Assembly: GCA_948567375.1 (NCBI GenBank)
Contig: OX419756.1
Span: 70,260,333 to 70,324,332 of the forward strand
Source: Lunularia cruciata
Taxonomy: Eukaryota > Streptophyta > Marchantiopsida > Lunulariales > Lunulariaceae
Length of the DNA stretch: 64,000 nt
Reading direction: 5' to 3'
Positions 9,857-20,779 of the stretch are shown here, piece after piece (within the stretch, counting starts at the first letter, position 1; every line of letters starts with the position of its first letter). Under the pieces are notes generated by a model. The model searched no databases. It was not told the origin of the DNA and saw nothing but the letters and a program-made list of their open reading frames with translations. Position numbers and translations under genes: made by a program.

Positions 9857-10279
9857 TCACCAAAACAAACTGGTGAATTGGGTGCCTCTATTGGTGATGA
9901 GTACTCTAGACAAGCCATGGTGAGCAAAGATTGCATCTAAGTATAATTGAGCTAGTTGTGGAGTGGTCATCTCCTTGGTGGTAGGGCGTACATGAATCAT
10001 TTTGCTGAGTTGGTCCACAAAGACCAAGATGGAGTCAAACCCTGAGGTGGTCTTGGGTAATTCACAGACAAGATCCATACTCACTTGTTCCCAACGTTGG
10101 GTAGGAGTGGAGAGAGGTTGAAGGAGCCCTACAGGAGCTTGATTAGAAGCTTTGTTATGTTGACACAATAGGCAGCTCCGCACGTATTCCATCACATTGT
10201 TGCTCATCTTGGGCCAATAGTAATGGCGCTTGACTGCATCCAAGGTCTTGTCCACTTCAATATGAGCTGCAATGGCCAA
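9857..10279 (-). pseudogene. B2 integrase zinc finger and catalytic core
   Basis: The HHCC finger end is CLLCQHNKASNQ. The first catalytic Asp is in VSMDLVCELP. The second reads VLITNRGTQF, with asparagine where Asp is expected, so catalysis would be lost. The core is separated from the following piece by a stop near 9855. Confidence 0.82.
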
Positions 10280-10395
10280 ATCATGACATTTGGCTAGAAT
10301 GGTGGTGCGTAATTCTGGGACATTTGGGATCCATAATCTGCCATCCCAAAAGGTGAGTCCTTGGGTGCTGGTGATACCTTTGGATGATTGTGCTT

Positions 10396-11124
10396 CTACA
10401 ATCTATGGATCAGTTTTTGTAGCAGCCAAAATTCAGGGTTAATTTTAACCTCTACCACCAAGTTGTTTGCCATTGGTAGGCGGGTGAATGCATCTGCAAG
10501 TTGCTTCTTACCTTCCACATAGGTGATTGTCATGTTAAAGCGTTGTCGCCACTCTACACACCAAATTTGGCAACGAGATAGATCCTTCTGCATCTTGAGG
10601 TAGACTAGAGGTTTGTGGTCTGTCTCTACTACAAATGCCTTCTTGCCCAGATAGTACTTCCAATGCTTGGTTGCTAGAACAATGGCCAGCTCTTCTCATT
10701 TTTTGGTGTGGTAGTTGTGCTCTACTACTAACAACTTTTGAGAGAAATATGCAATTGGATGCCATCCGTCATGCCACTCTTTTTGTAGGACTGCTCCTAT
10801 TGCTACGCTTGATGCATCTGTAGCCAACTTGATTGGATGTTTTGTGTCATACCACTTCAAGATTGGTGCACGTAGCAAGGCGGCCTTCAATTCTTGAAAG
10901 GCCAACTCTTGTGCAGTTCCCCATGTCCACTTCTTCCCCTTGCCAAGTAGTGCCGTTAAAGGCTGTGCAACCTTGGAGAAGTCCTTGACAAATCTACGAT
11001 AGAATCCCGTCAACCCCAAGAAGCTCTTAAGTTGAGTCTGATCTTCTGGGGCACTCCATTTTTTAATGACCTCTATTTTATCTGTGAATACTTGAATGCC
11101 CTCTGCACTTACTCTATGCCCCAA
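10396..11124 (-). pseudogene. B2 reverse transcriptase end and RNase H
   Basis: The minus strand reads MGHRVSAEGIQVFTDKIEVI, FLGLTGFYRRFVKDFSKVA, PLTALLGKGKKWTW, then RNase H with IKLATDASSVAIGAVLQKEW and a KPLVYLKMQKDL-type segment followed by TITYVEGKKQLADAFTRLP. Stops and a frameshift near 10695 break it. It is the continuation of the reverse transcriptase at 11386-11922. Confidence 0.82.
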
Positions 11125-11922
11125 GTAGTCTACTTTAGACTTGCCAAACTCACACTTTGAGATTTTGGCGTAAAATTGATTCTATCTTAGAATCCGGAGG
11201 ACCTCTCGTAGATGTTGTTTGTGTTCTATCATTGTGCTACTATATACTAAGATATCATCCAAGAAGACAATAATAGACTTATCCAAGTATGGACAAAATA
11301 TGTCATTCATTAGACTCATGAAAGTGGCAGGTGCATTGGTGAGGCCAAAAGGCATCACAAGATACTCAAAGTGGCCATACTTGGTTCAAAAGGCAATTTT
11401 GTACACATCCTCCTCTGCAATTTGGATTTGATTGTAACCGCTCCGCAAGTCCAGTTTGGTGAAGTATCTTGCTCCATGGAGTTGATCAAACAGGTCATCC
11501 ATGCGAGGTAAGGGGTATTTGTTCTTCATTGTTTGTTGATTGAGACCCCGATAGTCAATGCACATGCGCATTATACCATCCTTCTTTTTCACAAACAAGA
11601 CAGGGGCCCCATATGGTGATATGCTAGCTTGGATGAACTCTTTTTGTAGCATCTCCTCAATTTGAGTCTTACACTCCTCCAACTCATGAGGTGATAGGCG
11701 ATATGGGGCCTTACAAGGAGGTGTCTTCCCCAGGAGTGTCTCAATTTTGTGATCTACTCTTCTTTTTGGTGGTAATCCTGAGGGTAGATCATCGGGAAAG
11801 ACATCTTGAAACTCATCCACCACATCCTTCAATTTCTCAAGAATTTGTCCATCGAGTTGTGCACTCTGGACTTCTCTTATTAGACCCATAAAACATCTAT
11901 TGGTCTTATAGATAGTTGCCAT
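11125..11922 (-). pseudogene. B2 reverse transcriptase
   Basis: Motifs on the minus strand: [93 protein letters not shown] stop after KIAF at 11386 interrupts it; the fingers-palm part with the DD pair continues degenerately at 11125-11385 (VFLDDILVY-like on the minus strand). This is a standard Ty3/gypsy enzyme. Confidence 0.85.
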
Positions 11923-11998
11923 CCCTATGACATATAGAGGCAGTTTCTACTTGTCTGATTTTTCTTTAACCCCAATGATTGACCATTGTGGGTTCTCA

Positions 11999-12316
11999 CT
12001 ACTTTTTCCTCCAATCCACCATAGGGTTGTACTGCTCCATCCATGGCATGCCTAAAATTGCATCATAACAAGCTAACTGTATCACTTGCCACTCAATTGT
12101 TTCCTCATATTCTCCTACAGAGAGGGTTACATATCTAGGTAATGACTCAATCCTCTCTGTTTGCCCATTAAGTAACTCTACTTCTTCACTCCCATCTCTC
12201 TCTAGACCCATTCCTAATCTTATTGCAATAGAGCAAGACAAGAAATTCTTTGTTGCTCCCGGATCTATTAATACTCTCACTTGATTACCTTCTAGGATTC
12301 CATTCACGACAATCAA
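11999..12316 (-). pseudogene. B2 aspartic protease
   Basis: The minus-strand frame has VNGILEGNQVRVLIDPGATKNFL with the active site triplet written DPG instead of D-S/T-G. The second box AILGMPWMEQYNP is intact. The proline at the active site probably inactivates this copy. Confidence 0.82.
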
Positions 12317-12529
12317 TTGTGAGGTTGCCTTTTGGGATCTTTGTGCATTATTCTTCTTCCTTCCCTTGCTTCTCTGCTTCCTTATTGAGCCAGTAAGGCC
12401 GTGAGGTACATTTACTGGTGATCTTTGTTTTCCAAAGTGATTTCCACCTCCTCCTCTTCAATGTGCCTCTCCATGTTGTTCAAAGATCACCTATACGAAG
12501 GCCAAGGGCCTCTAGGGAAACAAGTGCAA

Positions 12530-12580
12530 CAATTGGTAGATATGTGCCCAATACGGCCACAATTGTAACAATAGCGTTGT
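12530..12580 (-). other. B2 gag zinc knuckle
   Basis: The minus strand encodes CYNCGRIGHISTNC, a C-x2-C-x4-H-x4-C nucleocapsid knuckle that binds element RNA, placed between the capsid part and the protease. Confidence 0.8.
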
Positions 12581-12786
12581 TCTCCTCGAGTCCCTTCTCC
12601 TCGTGGGGCTCCATCTCTTTGTTCTTCTACCCGTCCCCACTCCTCTTGAAGCGGTTGTGCTCCTCAATCTCGGAATCGAAGGTTGCCCAATTCCATTGGT
12701 ATTGGTCCACCCATGTGTGGCATTTCTGCCCAATAATGTTGAGGTGGAACTACTCCTTCACCCCCACCTAATGCTCCTGCTATTCT

Positions 12787-13428
12787 CTATGCACACGCAA
12801 TGGCTTCAAATACCGTGCAAGGATTTTGCACCATGACTTCTTGGCAAATCCACTCTTTCAACCCTCGTTTGAAATTGTCGAGAGCCTTTGTTGGACTCAT
12901 GTCAGTAATTGCGACTTGTAGATCCAAGAATGCCTCCACATACCCTTGTACGCTATTCTTTTGTCTCAATCTCCATAATCAGGTTTGAGCCATCTGCATA
13001 GAATCCACCGATTGGAAATTCTTTAGCAGTCCTTCTTGCATTGCTATCCATGTGACCTCCCTTCTCTCTGCCAACATGGGTCGTTCCCAAGCATCATACC
13101 ATGTGAAGGCTTTATCAGTCAAGTACTCACATGCAAACATGCCTGCAACATGCTTTGTGATCTCTATTGAGAACAATCTGAAATATTGATTCATTCTCGA
13201 GATCCAATTTTCCACTACTCCCATCATACGTTGCTCTTTGTAAGGCTTGATGTTGCAGGTCTTCTTCATCCGGAGTAGCAATGTGGCCTCATCGTTGATA
13301 GGGTTTGTAGGCACAGGTGCCTCTCCAAGTACTTCAGTCACAAGTACTGGATTTTGAGACGGCTCTTCTTCTTGCATGGCTTGATTGTTCCGCACTTGAC
13401 TTTGTAATGTCTCCATGGTCATCTTCAT
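12787..13428 (-). pseudogene. B2 gag capsid
   Basis: The minus strand starts MKMTMETLQSQVRNNQAMQEE and contains the Ty3-type gag core: WISRMNQYFRL, DKAFTWYDAWERPM, then a stop near 12975 and KNSVQGYVEAFLDLQVAI, LDNFKRGLKEWICQEV. Gag forms the particle shell. Additional N-terminal coding sequence may extend to about 13500. One stop splits it. Confidence 0.8.
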
Positions 13429-14081
13429 CTCTCAAAATTCATTCAACATCCCTTGCATTCCTTGCACCAGCTCTTGCAATTGCGGATCCATAGTTCCTAC
13501 AACACTCAATTGCTAATATCTACTTCAATACAGAGTCAATATAATCACGTAGAAGGCGCATGAACTATCGGAACTACCATTGGGACCTCAGAAGCTATCA
13601 CTCGTTGATAATACTCCTCACCAAAATTCCTAAGCACAAAATCTCTAAACATCACTTTTGGTCTCACTACATAACGGATTTCTACTTGAGTGTTGAAAGG
13701 GAGAGGATTTGGGACATTCATATCCATATTATCATAATAGAATGTAGATTGTCAAATCCCACTCTGTGTCATATATCACCACAGGTAGAATCACCGGGTT
13801 TGGTGAGTTCATCACTCTATCCATGAATTCTGCACCAAAGTGATAAATTAGCGATACCCTCATCTGCTCACGCTAGATGTACATAACCTTGATGTGGAAT
13901 GGGTTTGAGAATGGAAAGCTAGGTGCGGGAAATTGTCCTCCCGGCGCATCCATCCCATCCGCTCTCTAAAGTCCTTCCTAAGTCTAGCAATTACTCTATG
14001 TTCTCCACCTCAAATTACTCAGTTTCAATAGTTTGTGCTATTCCAAGAGGGGTGATCCACTCTCTTGGACTAAAACACTTT

Positions 14082-14092
14082 CTCTGATACCA
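14082..14092 (-). promoter_or_regulatory. Primer binding site of B2 (tRNA-iMet type)
   Basis: CTCTGATACCA on the plus strand is TGGTATCAGAG on the element strand, one base from the LTR end. Confidence 0.9.
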
Positions 14093-14093
14093 T

Positions 14094-14844
14094 TGTAATA
14101 CTCCGAGGACAAGAGAAGAGAGAAAACACAAATTGCACACTCAAACATTTGATGCTCCAAAGCAGCACCTTCTCTTTATTATATAGGCAAAGGGGATCTC
14201 CTCCAAGGAAGCTCAACCATAGGATTAGGGACACAGACAGGTGATGTGTCAGCAAGCTCCACCCTTGGATTACTTACTTGGATGGGTGACATGTCTGGTC
14301 TAGGTCCTATCTGGTTGGTCAAACAAGCTTTGACCGGAAGGAATCTTTTAGGGAATCTTCTTGTAGGAATCTCATAATCACATGACTAAGGTATCGTTGG
14401 AAAGATCTCGACAAGACAAAGCAGGGGGAGGAAAGGCCAGCCTTTTCTTTGTTGGGGGAAACACTTTGCACATTTTCGAGGCCTAATTCATCCGTTTAGG
14501 CCTCCAAAATTGCCTTCAAAGATTTCAGGCATATTTTGGTTCCTACTCTATTGGTAGAAGTCCCCCTTTGGTGATACTTCTTTCTGATCTGTTTAGTCCA
14601 TCATTTGTAACATCCTTCCAGATGTTACCAAACAAATTCTCATCTTTAAATCATATGTCTAGCTATTAGTTCTAAGGTTCTCAAGTCTAGTTTGGTCTAT
14701 CTCAAGTCTTCTGTCTTATTAGTAGAAGTACCCTTTTGGTGATACTTCTATCTGATCTATTTTGACAATCATGTATAACATTATTCTAGATGTTACCAAA
14801 CCAAATTTCACATCTAGATCATATGGCTAACTCTTGGTATTACA
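14094..14844 (-). repeat. Right (5') LTR of B2
   Basis: It is 751 bp with TGTAATAC...GTATTACA ends and the target duplication CACCT at 14845-14849. It shows the uninterrupted sequence at the point where A1 is inserted in its partner. Confidence 0.93.
14175..14185 (-). promoter_or_regulatory. TATA box of B2 5' LTR
   Basis: The minus strand reads TATATAATAAA, placed about 90 bp before the LTR end. The B2 left LTR has the same string. Confidence 0.55.
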
Positions 14845-15150
14845 CACCTCAAGCTACCTCCACACATGAAGATCCATCTAATGTTCTATGTTTCTGTTAT
14901 GTATCCCAACCTCCTCACTTTCCTTCCATATAAGACTCTTGATCTTGTCCTGACTTCATTGATGGAATAAAGAAATACGAAGTAGAGCACATTCTCAAGA
15001 AATGCATCCAAGGTACCCACAATTAACATATGGTGTATCATGTGAGGTAACTTGGGACACCATAGCTAAATTGACCAATGCATCAGCATTAAAGCAATAT
15101 TTTGAGCAACAAATTTGCAACAAGGACATTGCATCTTAAATGAGGAGAGG
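14845..15150 (+). pseudogene. B1 pol C-terminus and chromodomain, right half
   Basis: It resumes B1 with KLPPHMKIHLMFYVS, then a chromodomain remnant around 14970-15110 (EHILKKCIQGT...VTWDTIAKLTNAS) and EQQICNKDIAS just before the stop. A purine tract (aaatgaggagagg) precedes the LTR. Several frameshifts are present. Confidence 0.75.
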
Positions 15151-15152
15151 TA

Positions 15153-15737
15153 TATAATATCGTTAGCTAGACAAATTAGCTAAAGGTGAAAATTTGCTTG
15201 ATAATAACTTTTGAGATGGTCTTAGTAGAATGGATAGAGGAGTTAAAAAAAGAGAACTTCTATTAATAGGGTAGAAGCCAAAACTTACTAAAAACTCTAG
15301 AGCCAATTTTGGAAGCCTAAACAAAAGAATTAGATCTCAAAAACTAGAGTATTTATTAGAGTATACTAGTATATTAGAGTATACTACTCCCTCCCTAAGA
15401 GAGAAGGCTTTGGGAGTGCAGACTCCCAAAGTTTGTATCCTAGAATGAGAGCTTTACCTTTAGTCCTCTTTAGTTTATTTCATCTAGATCTTTCTAATGG
15501 TACCACTTTCATCATGTTTTGATTTTTTACAAAAGATTCCCAAAAGATACCCTTTGGTAAAATTTGTTTGACCAGCCAAATGAACTAGGGCTGATCCATA
15601 TTGTCAATCCATGTATATAATCTAAGTGTGTATCTCCCTTGATATTTTATGCTATATAATAAAATTGGAGTGCTTCTATGGGGCATCTAAGTATTAGGGA
15701 TTTCAATCTTATGTTCTTTTATCTTTGAATTGTTACA
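15153..15737 (+). repeat. 3' LTR of B1 (family B, old)
   Basis: It is 585 bp and aligns by eye, in the opposite sense, with the solo LTR at 37653-38235, for example GCTAGACA, AGGTGAAAATT, TAGAATGGATAGAGG, GAGCCAATTTTGGA and the final GTTACA. The first bases are TATAATAT instead of TGTAATAC, so the end has mutated. Confidence 0.72.
15408..15431. repeat. Short hairpin inside B1 LTR
   Basis: CTTTGGGAGT and ACTCCCAAAG form a perfect 10-bp stem with a 4-base loop. Low significance inside a decayed LTR. Confidence 0.5.
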
Positions 15738-16749
15738 ATAGTTAGGGATCTTTGGAGAATGGTCCTCAATAGAAAAAATTACCTAACCACACATGAGAAC
15801 TCTTTGGTGATCTTGGCTATAGTTCTTTACTGGTGCGTAGCGGGAGAGTTTGACCTTGCAATATGCTCTTTGGTTCCAAAACTCTTTAGCAAATAGTCTT
15901 CACACCTTCACTCTTTGGTTTTGACTCTTCTTTGCACTTGTCCCATTCTTTGTACCATCCTTCTTAGTACACTTGCCATGTAAGGTGATGGATGCAAAGA
16001 ATCTCCCAAACATGAAGGTTTCTCACTTTCAATAGGAAAAAAATACCTCTCATATTTAAAAAAATTACACAAAAATAGCAAAATTTTAAATTAAGAAATA
16101 TGTGCACCACATGTATCTTCTATATGTTTTTCATTCTAAGTATTTATCTGTACTTGTATTTATTTTTTGCAAATAAGTCATATAAATTTTGCGGTATTTC
16201 AATAAGTTTTAAATGAATATCAACCATAGGCTTACCCAAATATTGACTAGTTTACATCTCTAAAAAAATTCCATCTTTGAGTAAGGATTTTTCCTTCTCC
16301 AAATGGACCCTTATCAACAATTATTGACTAGTTTAAATCTTTATAAGAAAAGTTAATCTTTGTAGAAGAACTTCTCCAAACTAAACCAACCATTATTAGC
16401 AAGCCATGATATGCTATGATTCTTTCTATAGTGATAAATTGGAATTTTATCTCTCATAAAAAATCAAATCCAAAATGATCAAAGATTTTAGTACAAAATT
16501 AGCTAGATAGACCATATAATCTACTTATTCTTGCATAAAAAGGAAGATCTATTTTCATGGTATTTTTATTGAAGATCTTAACCACACATTGCATTCTTTT
16601 AATATCATCTTCTATATAGATTTTATTCTATATATTTCATATACTATATAGAATTTTTTAAATGAGATATTCAGGAATTTGTATGTGAGCAACCATGAAT
16701 AATTCCATATCGATAGTTTAAAAAATACCACTTAATGAAGCTCATTGAA
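15738..16749. other. AT-rich non-coding stretch between B1 and A2
   Basis: I see no reading frame or recognisable domain. It includes short CTTTGGT-type repeats (15800-15930) and very AT-rich blocks. It forms the left flank of the A2 target site. Confidence 0.6.
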
Positions 16750-17163
16750 TGTAACAGACCAAAACTGAGGAGAGAAGTAGGAGAATGGAAACCCACACTT
16801 GAATGAGAGAAAAATCCAAATGCCTAGCATGAGCTTTGGCTTTGGTATTTATAGGTAGCATACAAGACCCATGAAGCTTCTCAAGAAGCTTCCTTGAGCC
16901 GCTTTCTTGGAGTGCAAACCAAGTTAACCAGGAAGCTTCTCAAGAAGCTTCCTTCTAGAAGCCGCCTACTTGGAGTGCAAGCTAAGCTAGTTAGAAGTTT
17001 CTAGAAGCTTCCTTCTAGAAGCTACCTGCTTAGGGCACAAGTTAACTAGTTGGGAAGCTTCCCAAGAAGCTTCTTAGATACTTCTAGAATATTCTAGGCT
17101 ATTTTGTCTTATTCTCTACTTTGTAAGCCCGACTAACTTCATCGCTGAACTCCATATTGTTAA
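16750..17163 (-). repeat. Left (3') LTR of A2
   Basis: On the plus strand it begins TGTAACAGACC, the mutated complement of the family A end. The other terminus has lost a few bases at the polypurine junction. The four-unit heat-element motif is kept at 16994-17011 (GAA-GT-TTC-TA-GAA-GC-TTC). Confidence 0.9.
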
Positions 17164-17892
17164 TATTCCCCCGCCGCTAGTTGGTGATGTCCTCATCACC
17201 AGTGAAGCTTCAAATTCCTTGATGGCCATCTGTGCATTTTGGAGGTGGGAAAGAGGTTCCCATGTCGTATCATGAAGGGGATACCCTTTCCAAAGGACCT
17301 TGTACTCCATATGTTGGCAACGGCTTTGTTGAATATGACGATACACAAGGATACAATCAACTTTGTACTCCTCATGATCATTGATAGGGACAGGCAGAGG
17401 AGGAGGTTGGACCCGAGAGGAAAAGGAAGAGGGGTTAGGAACAAAGGGTTTCAACTTGGAAACATGAAAGACAAGATGGATACGCATGTGACAAGGCAAG
17501 GTAAGTCGATAAGCAATAGGAGAGACAATGTGGGTGATATCAAAGGGTCCTATCAAATTAGGGGCAAGTTTACAAACTTGGGTATCAAGTGGGAGAGGGA
17601 GGTTACTAGAAGATAGCATGACTTTATTGCCAACTTCAAAGGTGAGATCACGACGATGGTGGTCCGCATATTGTTTTTGGCAATTGTGAGCAACAAGGAG
17701 GTGAGACTTGGCTTGTTGGAGAGATTGGGATATAGTGGTCAAGAATGTGGAAGTATGAGGAACCTGAGAGGGAGGGGGAGCAAGAAGAGATTCTAGAACA
17801 AGTGGATCTTGGCCAAAATTGAGAAAGAAGGAGAAAATCCGATGCTTGCCTGTTTGGAATTGTTGTAGGCAAATTCTATAGCTGTAAGACAT
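17116..17892 (-). CDS. A2 integrase C-terminus and chromodomain
   Basis: An open minus-strand frame of about 258 codons reads DLTFEVGNKVMLSSSNLPLP, a GPFDITHIV segment, a linker rich in proline and serine, then the chromodomain with EYKVDCILVYRHIQ and EYKVLWKGYPLHDTTWEPL. It runs into the LTR, as in A1. It lacks the TGA seen in A1 at 8162. The catalytic core is in a different frame just upstream. Confidence 0.85.
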   Translation of the reverse strand: MSYSYRICLQQFQTGKHRIFSFFLNFGQDPLVLESLLAPPPSQVPHTSTFLTTISQSLQQAKSHLLVAHNCQKQYADHHRRDLTFEVGNKVMLSSSNLPLPLDTQVCKLAPNLIGPFDITHIVSPIAYRLTLPCHMRIHLVFHVSKLKPFVPNPSSFSSRVQPPPLPVPINDHEEYKVDCILVYRHIQQSRCQHMEYKVLWKGYPLHDTTWEPLSHLQNAQMAIKEFEASLVMRTSPTSGGGILTIWSSAMKLVGLTK

Positions 17893-18500
17893 TCATCCCA
17901 GTTGGTATGGTGGACATTGACAAAGGCCCGCAACATATCCTCCCATGTATGATTTGCGCGTTTAGTTTGTCCATGAGTTTGAGGATGATAGGCCGTGGAC
18001 AAAGCAAGCTTGGTGCCGAGTATCTGGAAGAGTGCTTGCCAAAACTTCCTTGTAAATCAAGGATCACGATCAGAGATGAGTACACGTGGCATCCCATGAT
18101 GCTTGAAGACATTGTCAAAGTAGATTTGCGCTAAGGTTGGAGCATCCACAGTATCACAGGTTGGTGCTAAGTGGATTTGCTTACTAAGCTTATCCACAAA
18201 CACCACGATTGCGGTGTGTCCTTGTTTTGTCTTTGGCAAGGATGTGATGAGATCCAAGCTCACATGCTCCCAGCGAGCGGATGGAATGGCGAGTGGTTGA
18301 AGGAGTCCACTTGGCTTCTAGTTGTTGGCCTTGTTCCGTTGGCAACTCAAAGTCTCAAACATCTTGTGTCATGTTGGGCCACCACCATTGGCGTTGGAGG
18401 GTGCCCAAGGTCTTGTCCACTCCCATGTGACCAGCTATTGGTAAATCATGGGCTTCTTGAAGGCGCACAAGTTGAAGATCACCTCTGGCTGGAACATAGA
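17793..18500 (-). pseudogene. A2 integrase zinc finger and core
   Basis: Minus-strand pieces show MSLDLITSLPKTKQGHTAIV (first Asp), VLISDRDP (second Asp), and MSTAYHPQTHGQTKRANHTWED. In the last one the usual TDGQTERTNRT is altered, but the catalytic Glu of the WED end is not clearly retained; the usual Glu of QTER is Lys here. This substitution would abolish catalysis. Frame breaks lie near 18055 and 18340. Confidence 0.8.
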
Positions 18501-18501
18501 T

Positions 18502-19206
18502 CTAGTATGCATGGAATAAAAGGCCTTCCTTGAAAGAGAAGGTGTTGTACTCCTTGTCGCATGTTGTTAGACAACCATGTACCATTTGGAAGAAGGGATC
18601 TTGTTGTAGAGCTGATTGAAACTCATTATGGACCTTAGGGTCAATGGACACCATTGTAATTGCCGCCGTGATGAGAGGAAGATCCTTCAAATCAGGTCGT
18701 CGTGATAGAGCATCGGGGATGACATGGAACCGACCTAGTTTGTACTCAAGTTTGATGTCAAACAAGTTTGATGTCAAACAATTGGAATTGCTCTTCCCAT
18801 CGATGATGCCGACTCTTCATGTGCTCCAAGTGTAAGGTCTGCAACAATGGCTTGTGATCAGTTCGCATGATCACTTGTTTCCCCAAGAGATAATGCCTCC
18901 ATACCTTGGTGGCATATACCATTGCAAGTTGTTCTCAATCTTGAGCAGAGTAATTTCAGCTATATTTAGTCGGTGAGACACAAAGGCAATAGAATGTAGT
19001 CCATTTGGAAATTCTTGTTGCAACAGAGCTCCAATTGCAAAGTTAGAAGCATCAAAATCAACCACACAAGGTAGTTGAGGATCATATGGTTGAAGAATAG
19101 GTCTTGAAGACACCATATGCTTTAACTTCTGGAATGCTTCTTCATGCTTGGTGGTCCATTGGAAACTCAAGTTCTTTCCCAAGAGGTCAGTCAATGGTGC
19201 AGCCAC
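18502..19206 (-). pseudogene. A2 RNase H and linker
   Basis: The minus strand reads [20 protein letters not shown], then a frameshifted continuation with MPPRYGGIISWG in the wrong frame, then FDIKLEYKLGRFHVIPDALSRR at 18700-18777. A small duplication (tttgatgtcaaacaagtttgatgtcaaac, about 18750-18780) has disrupted the frame. Confidence 0.8.
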
Positions 19207-19893
19207 GTGAGCTTAATAGTGGATGAACCATCGATAAAAACTGGCCAATCCATTGAATGCTTGTACTTTTGTCGCATCCTTTGGGGTAGGCCATTCAATA
19301 ATGGCCTTGATCTTCTCTTCTTCCATCTTGATCCTCTTTGATGAGATCTTATGACCCAAAAAGGTAACCTCCTTCTGCCAAAAAGCACACTTTGACTTCT
19401 TGCAGTAAAATTTCCATTGTCGTAGTCGTCTTAAGATTTCTCGCACATGATTCACATGTTCTGCCTCTGTCATGCTATAGATTAAGATATCATCTAAGAA
19501 CACCACCACGGACCAATCCAATAGTCCCTCCAACACCCGGTGCATCTGATCCATGAAGATTGCTGGAGCATTAGTGAGTCCAAAGGGTAGAACTCTCCAC
19601 TCAAAATGTCCATACCTTGTGCAAAAAGCAGTCTTTTGCACGTCCTCTCCTTCAATAGCCAATAGAATTTGCCAATAGCCGCTACAAAGATCCAGCTTGG
19701 AAAAGTAGCGTGCTCCACTTAGTTGATCAAGCAAATCATCAATCCGAGGCAAGGGATATGCATTCTTCACGGTTTGCTTATTGAGTCCACGGTAATCAAT
19801 ACAGAAACAAAGTCCTCCATCCTTCTTTAGAATAAATAGTACCAGTGCTCCCCAAGGAGAGGTACTATGTTGTATGAAATCCTTCTCCAACAA
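19207..19893 (-). CDS. A2 reverse transcriptase domain
   Basis: It is open for about 226 codons with all catalytic boxes: [34 protein letters not shown] (first Asp), [27 protein letters not shown] (DD pair). A three-codon insertion (ILLAIEGED instead of IPIEGED) is present after the first Asp box. It ends at a stop near the YRWFIHY segment. This is the standard family A enzyme. Confidence 0.88.
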
Positions 19894-19908
19894 CTCTATA
19901 AGTGTTGT

Positions 19909-20421
19909 TCACAACTCCTCCAACTCCTTTGGTGAGAGCCGATAGATTGGTCTACTCATTGGAGTACTTCCTAGCAATAACTTGATCTTGAAGGGCATAC
20001 CTCGATCGGAGGATAATCCCTTTGGCAGATCATCCGGAAACACATCTACAAACTCCTGAACTATCCGATCAACCATTGCTCGATGAGGCTCTTGGCCCTC
20101 CTCAGATTGTTCTTGTGCAATCGGCTTGATCCATGCCGCAAATACAGACTTATCTTCCTCCAAAGCTTGCTCTATGGCCGCTTCATTAACAAACTTCCCT
20201 TCCAGGGACCCATCTCTCTTCCAAGCTTGCTCTATGGTTGCCTTCTTGGCAAACCTCCCATCTTGGGACTCATCTCCCTTCCAGATTTGCTCTATGGCTA
20301 CCTTCTTGACAAACTTCCCATCTTGGGACTTACTATTCTTAGGCGTCTTACTCAGAGGTGCCAAACAACCTAATCGGAAATTTCTACCTTGGTGTTGTAC
20401 TAAATTTGTCGTCGGGTCCAA
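19909..20421 (-). CDS. A2 protease-RT linker with charged repeats
   Basis: An open frame contains three degenerate repeats of the type KFVKKVAIEQIWKGDESQDG (20180-20340), each about 30 residues, followed by [20 protein letters not shown], the conserved entry to reverse transcriptase. The repeated unit is also in A1 but cut by stops. Its role is unknown to me; it lies where chromoviruses have a variable linker. Confidence 0.75.
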   Translation of the reverse strand: MDPTTNLVQHQGRNFRLGCLAPLSKTPKNSKSQDGKFVKKVAIEQIWKGDESQDGRFAKKATIEQAWKRDGSLEGKFVNEAAIEQALEEDKSVFAAWIKPIAQEQSEEGQEPHRAMVDRIVQEFVDVFPDDLPKGLSSDRGMPFKIKLLLGSTPMSRPIYRLSPKELEEL

Positions 20422-20442
20422 TCGAATTGAATCTTATGACTT

Positions 20443-20763
20443 TCAAGCCAAAGTAGACCCAAAATGATCATAGTGTAGAGGTGCCACTACAAACCTCATA
20501 CACTCCAAATACTCCTTCCCAATCTTGAAGGTTACAAGATGTGAGGTGCGGAATGCAGAACTCTTTCTACCATCTGCCATCATCAAACTACTTCCAAACG
20601 CCGGCTTGATAGGAATACCCAATTCCTTTGCTACTTGCATAGACATGCAATTCTCTGAACTTCCTGAATCAACCAAAATCCTACAACCCTGATTAGATAT
20701 CGTACCTTGCAAGTGAAGCAAACTTGCATAGGTCGAGCCTTCAATCCCATTGGAACTAATCAA
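20443..20763 (-). CDS. A2 aspartic protease
   Basis: The frame has ISNQGCRILVDSGSSENCM with the DSG catalytic triplet, then AVA and hydrophobic strands and VVAPLHYD. The usual IILGLPWL box follows but is frameshifted (near 20460-20470). Confidence 0.85.
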   Translation of the reverse strand: MISSNGIEGSTYASLLHLQGTISNQGCRILVDSGSSENCMSMQVAKELGIPIKPAFGSSLMMADGRKSSAFRTSHLVTFKIGKEYLECMRFVVAPLHYDHFGSTLA

Positions 20764-20779
20764 GCTCCCCGTAGGCGGC

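Larger units (their letters stand above)
2577..14844 (-). mobile_element. B2: family B chromovirus, itself carrying A1 in its LTR
   Basis: This is a complete but mutated Ty3/gypsy element read on the minus strand. The left (3') LTR is split in two by A1 (2577-3195 and 8842-8988); the right (5') LTR is 14094-14844. Both LTRs are bounded by TGTAATAC...GTATTACA. The target duplication CACCT flanks the whole at 2572-2576 and 14845-14849. A polypurine tract lies at 8989-9003 and a tRNA-iMet-type primer site at 14082-14092. The internal order on the minus strand is gag, protease, reverse transcriptase, RNase H, integrase, chromodomain. Without A1 the element is about 6.6 kb. Confidence 0.92.
1855..15737 (+). 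mobile_element. B1: degenerate outer family B chromovirus, interrupted by B2
   Basis: B1 is a plus-strand Ty3/gypsy element visible in two pieces. The integrase to C-terminal pol lies at 1860-2576 and continues at 14845-15150 with the chromodomain, then the 3' LTR at 15153-15737. The sequence joins sensibly across B2: the left piece ends in ...MSYHL and the right piece continues KLPPHMKIHLMF, exactly as in the intact frame of B2 near 9330-9290. B2 created the CACCT duplication at 2572-2576 and 14845-14849. A0 interrupts the integrase further left. B1 carries many stops and is the oldest layer of the nest. Confidence 0.85.
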
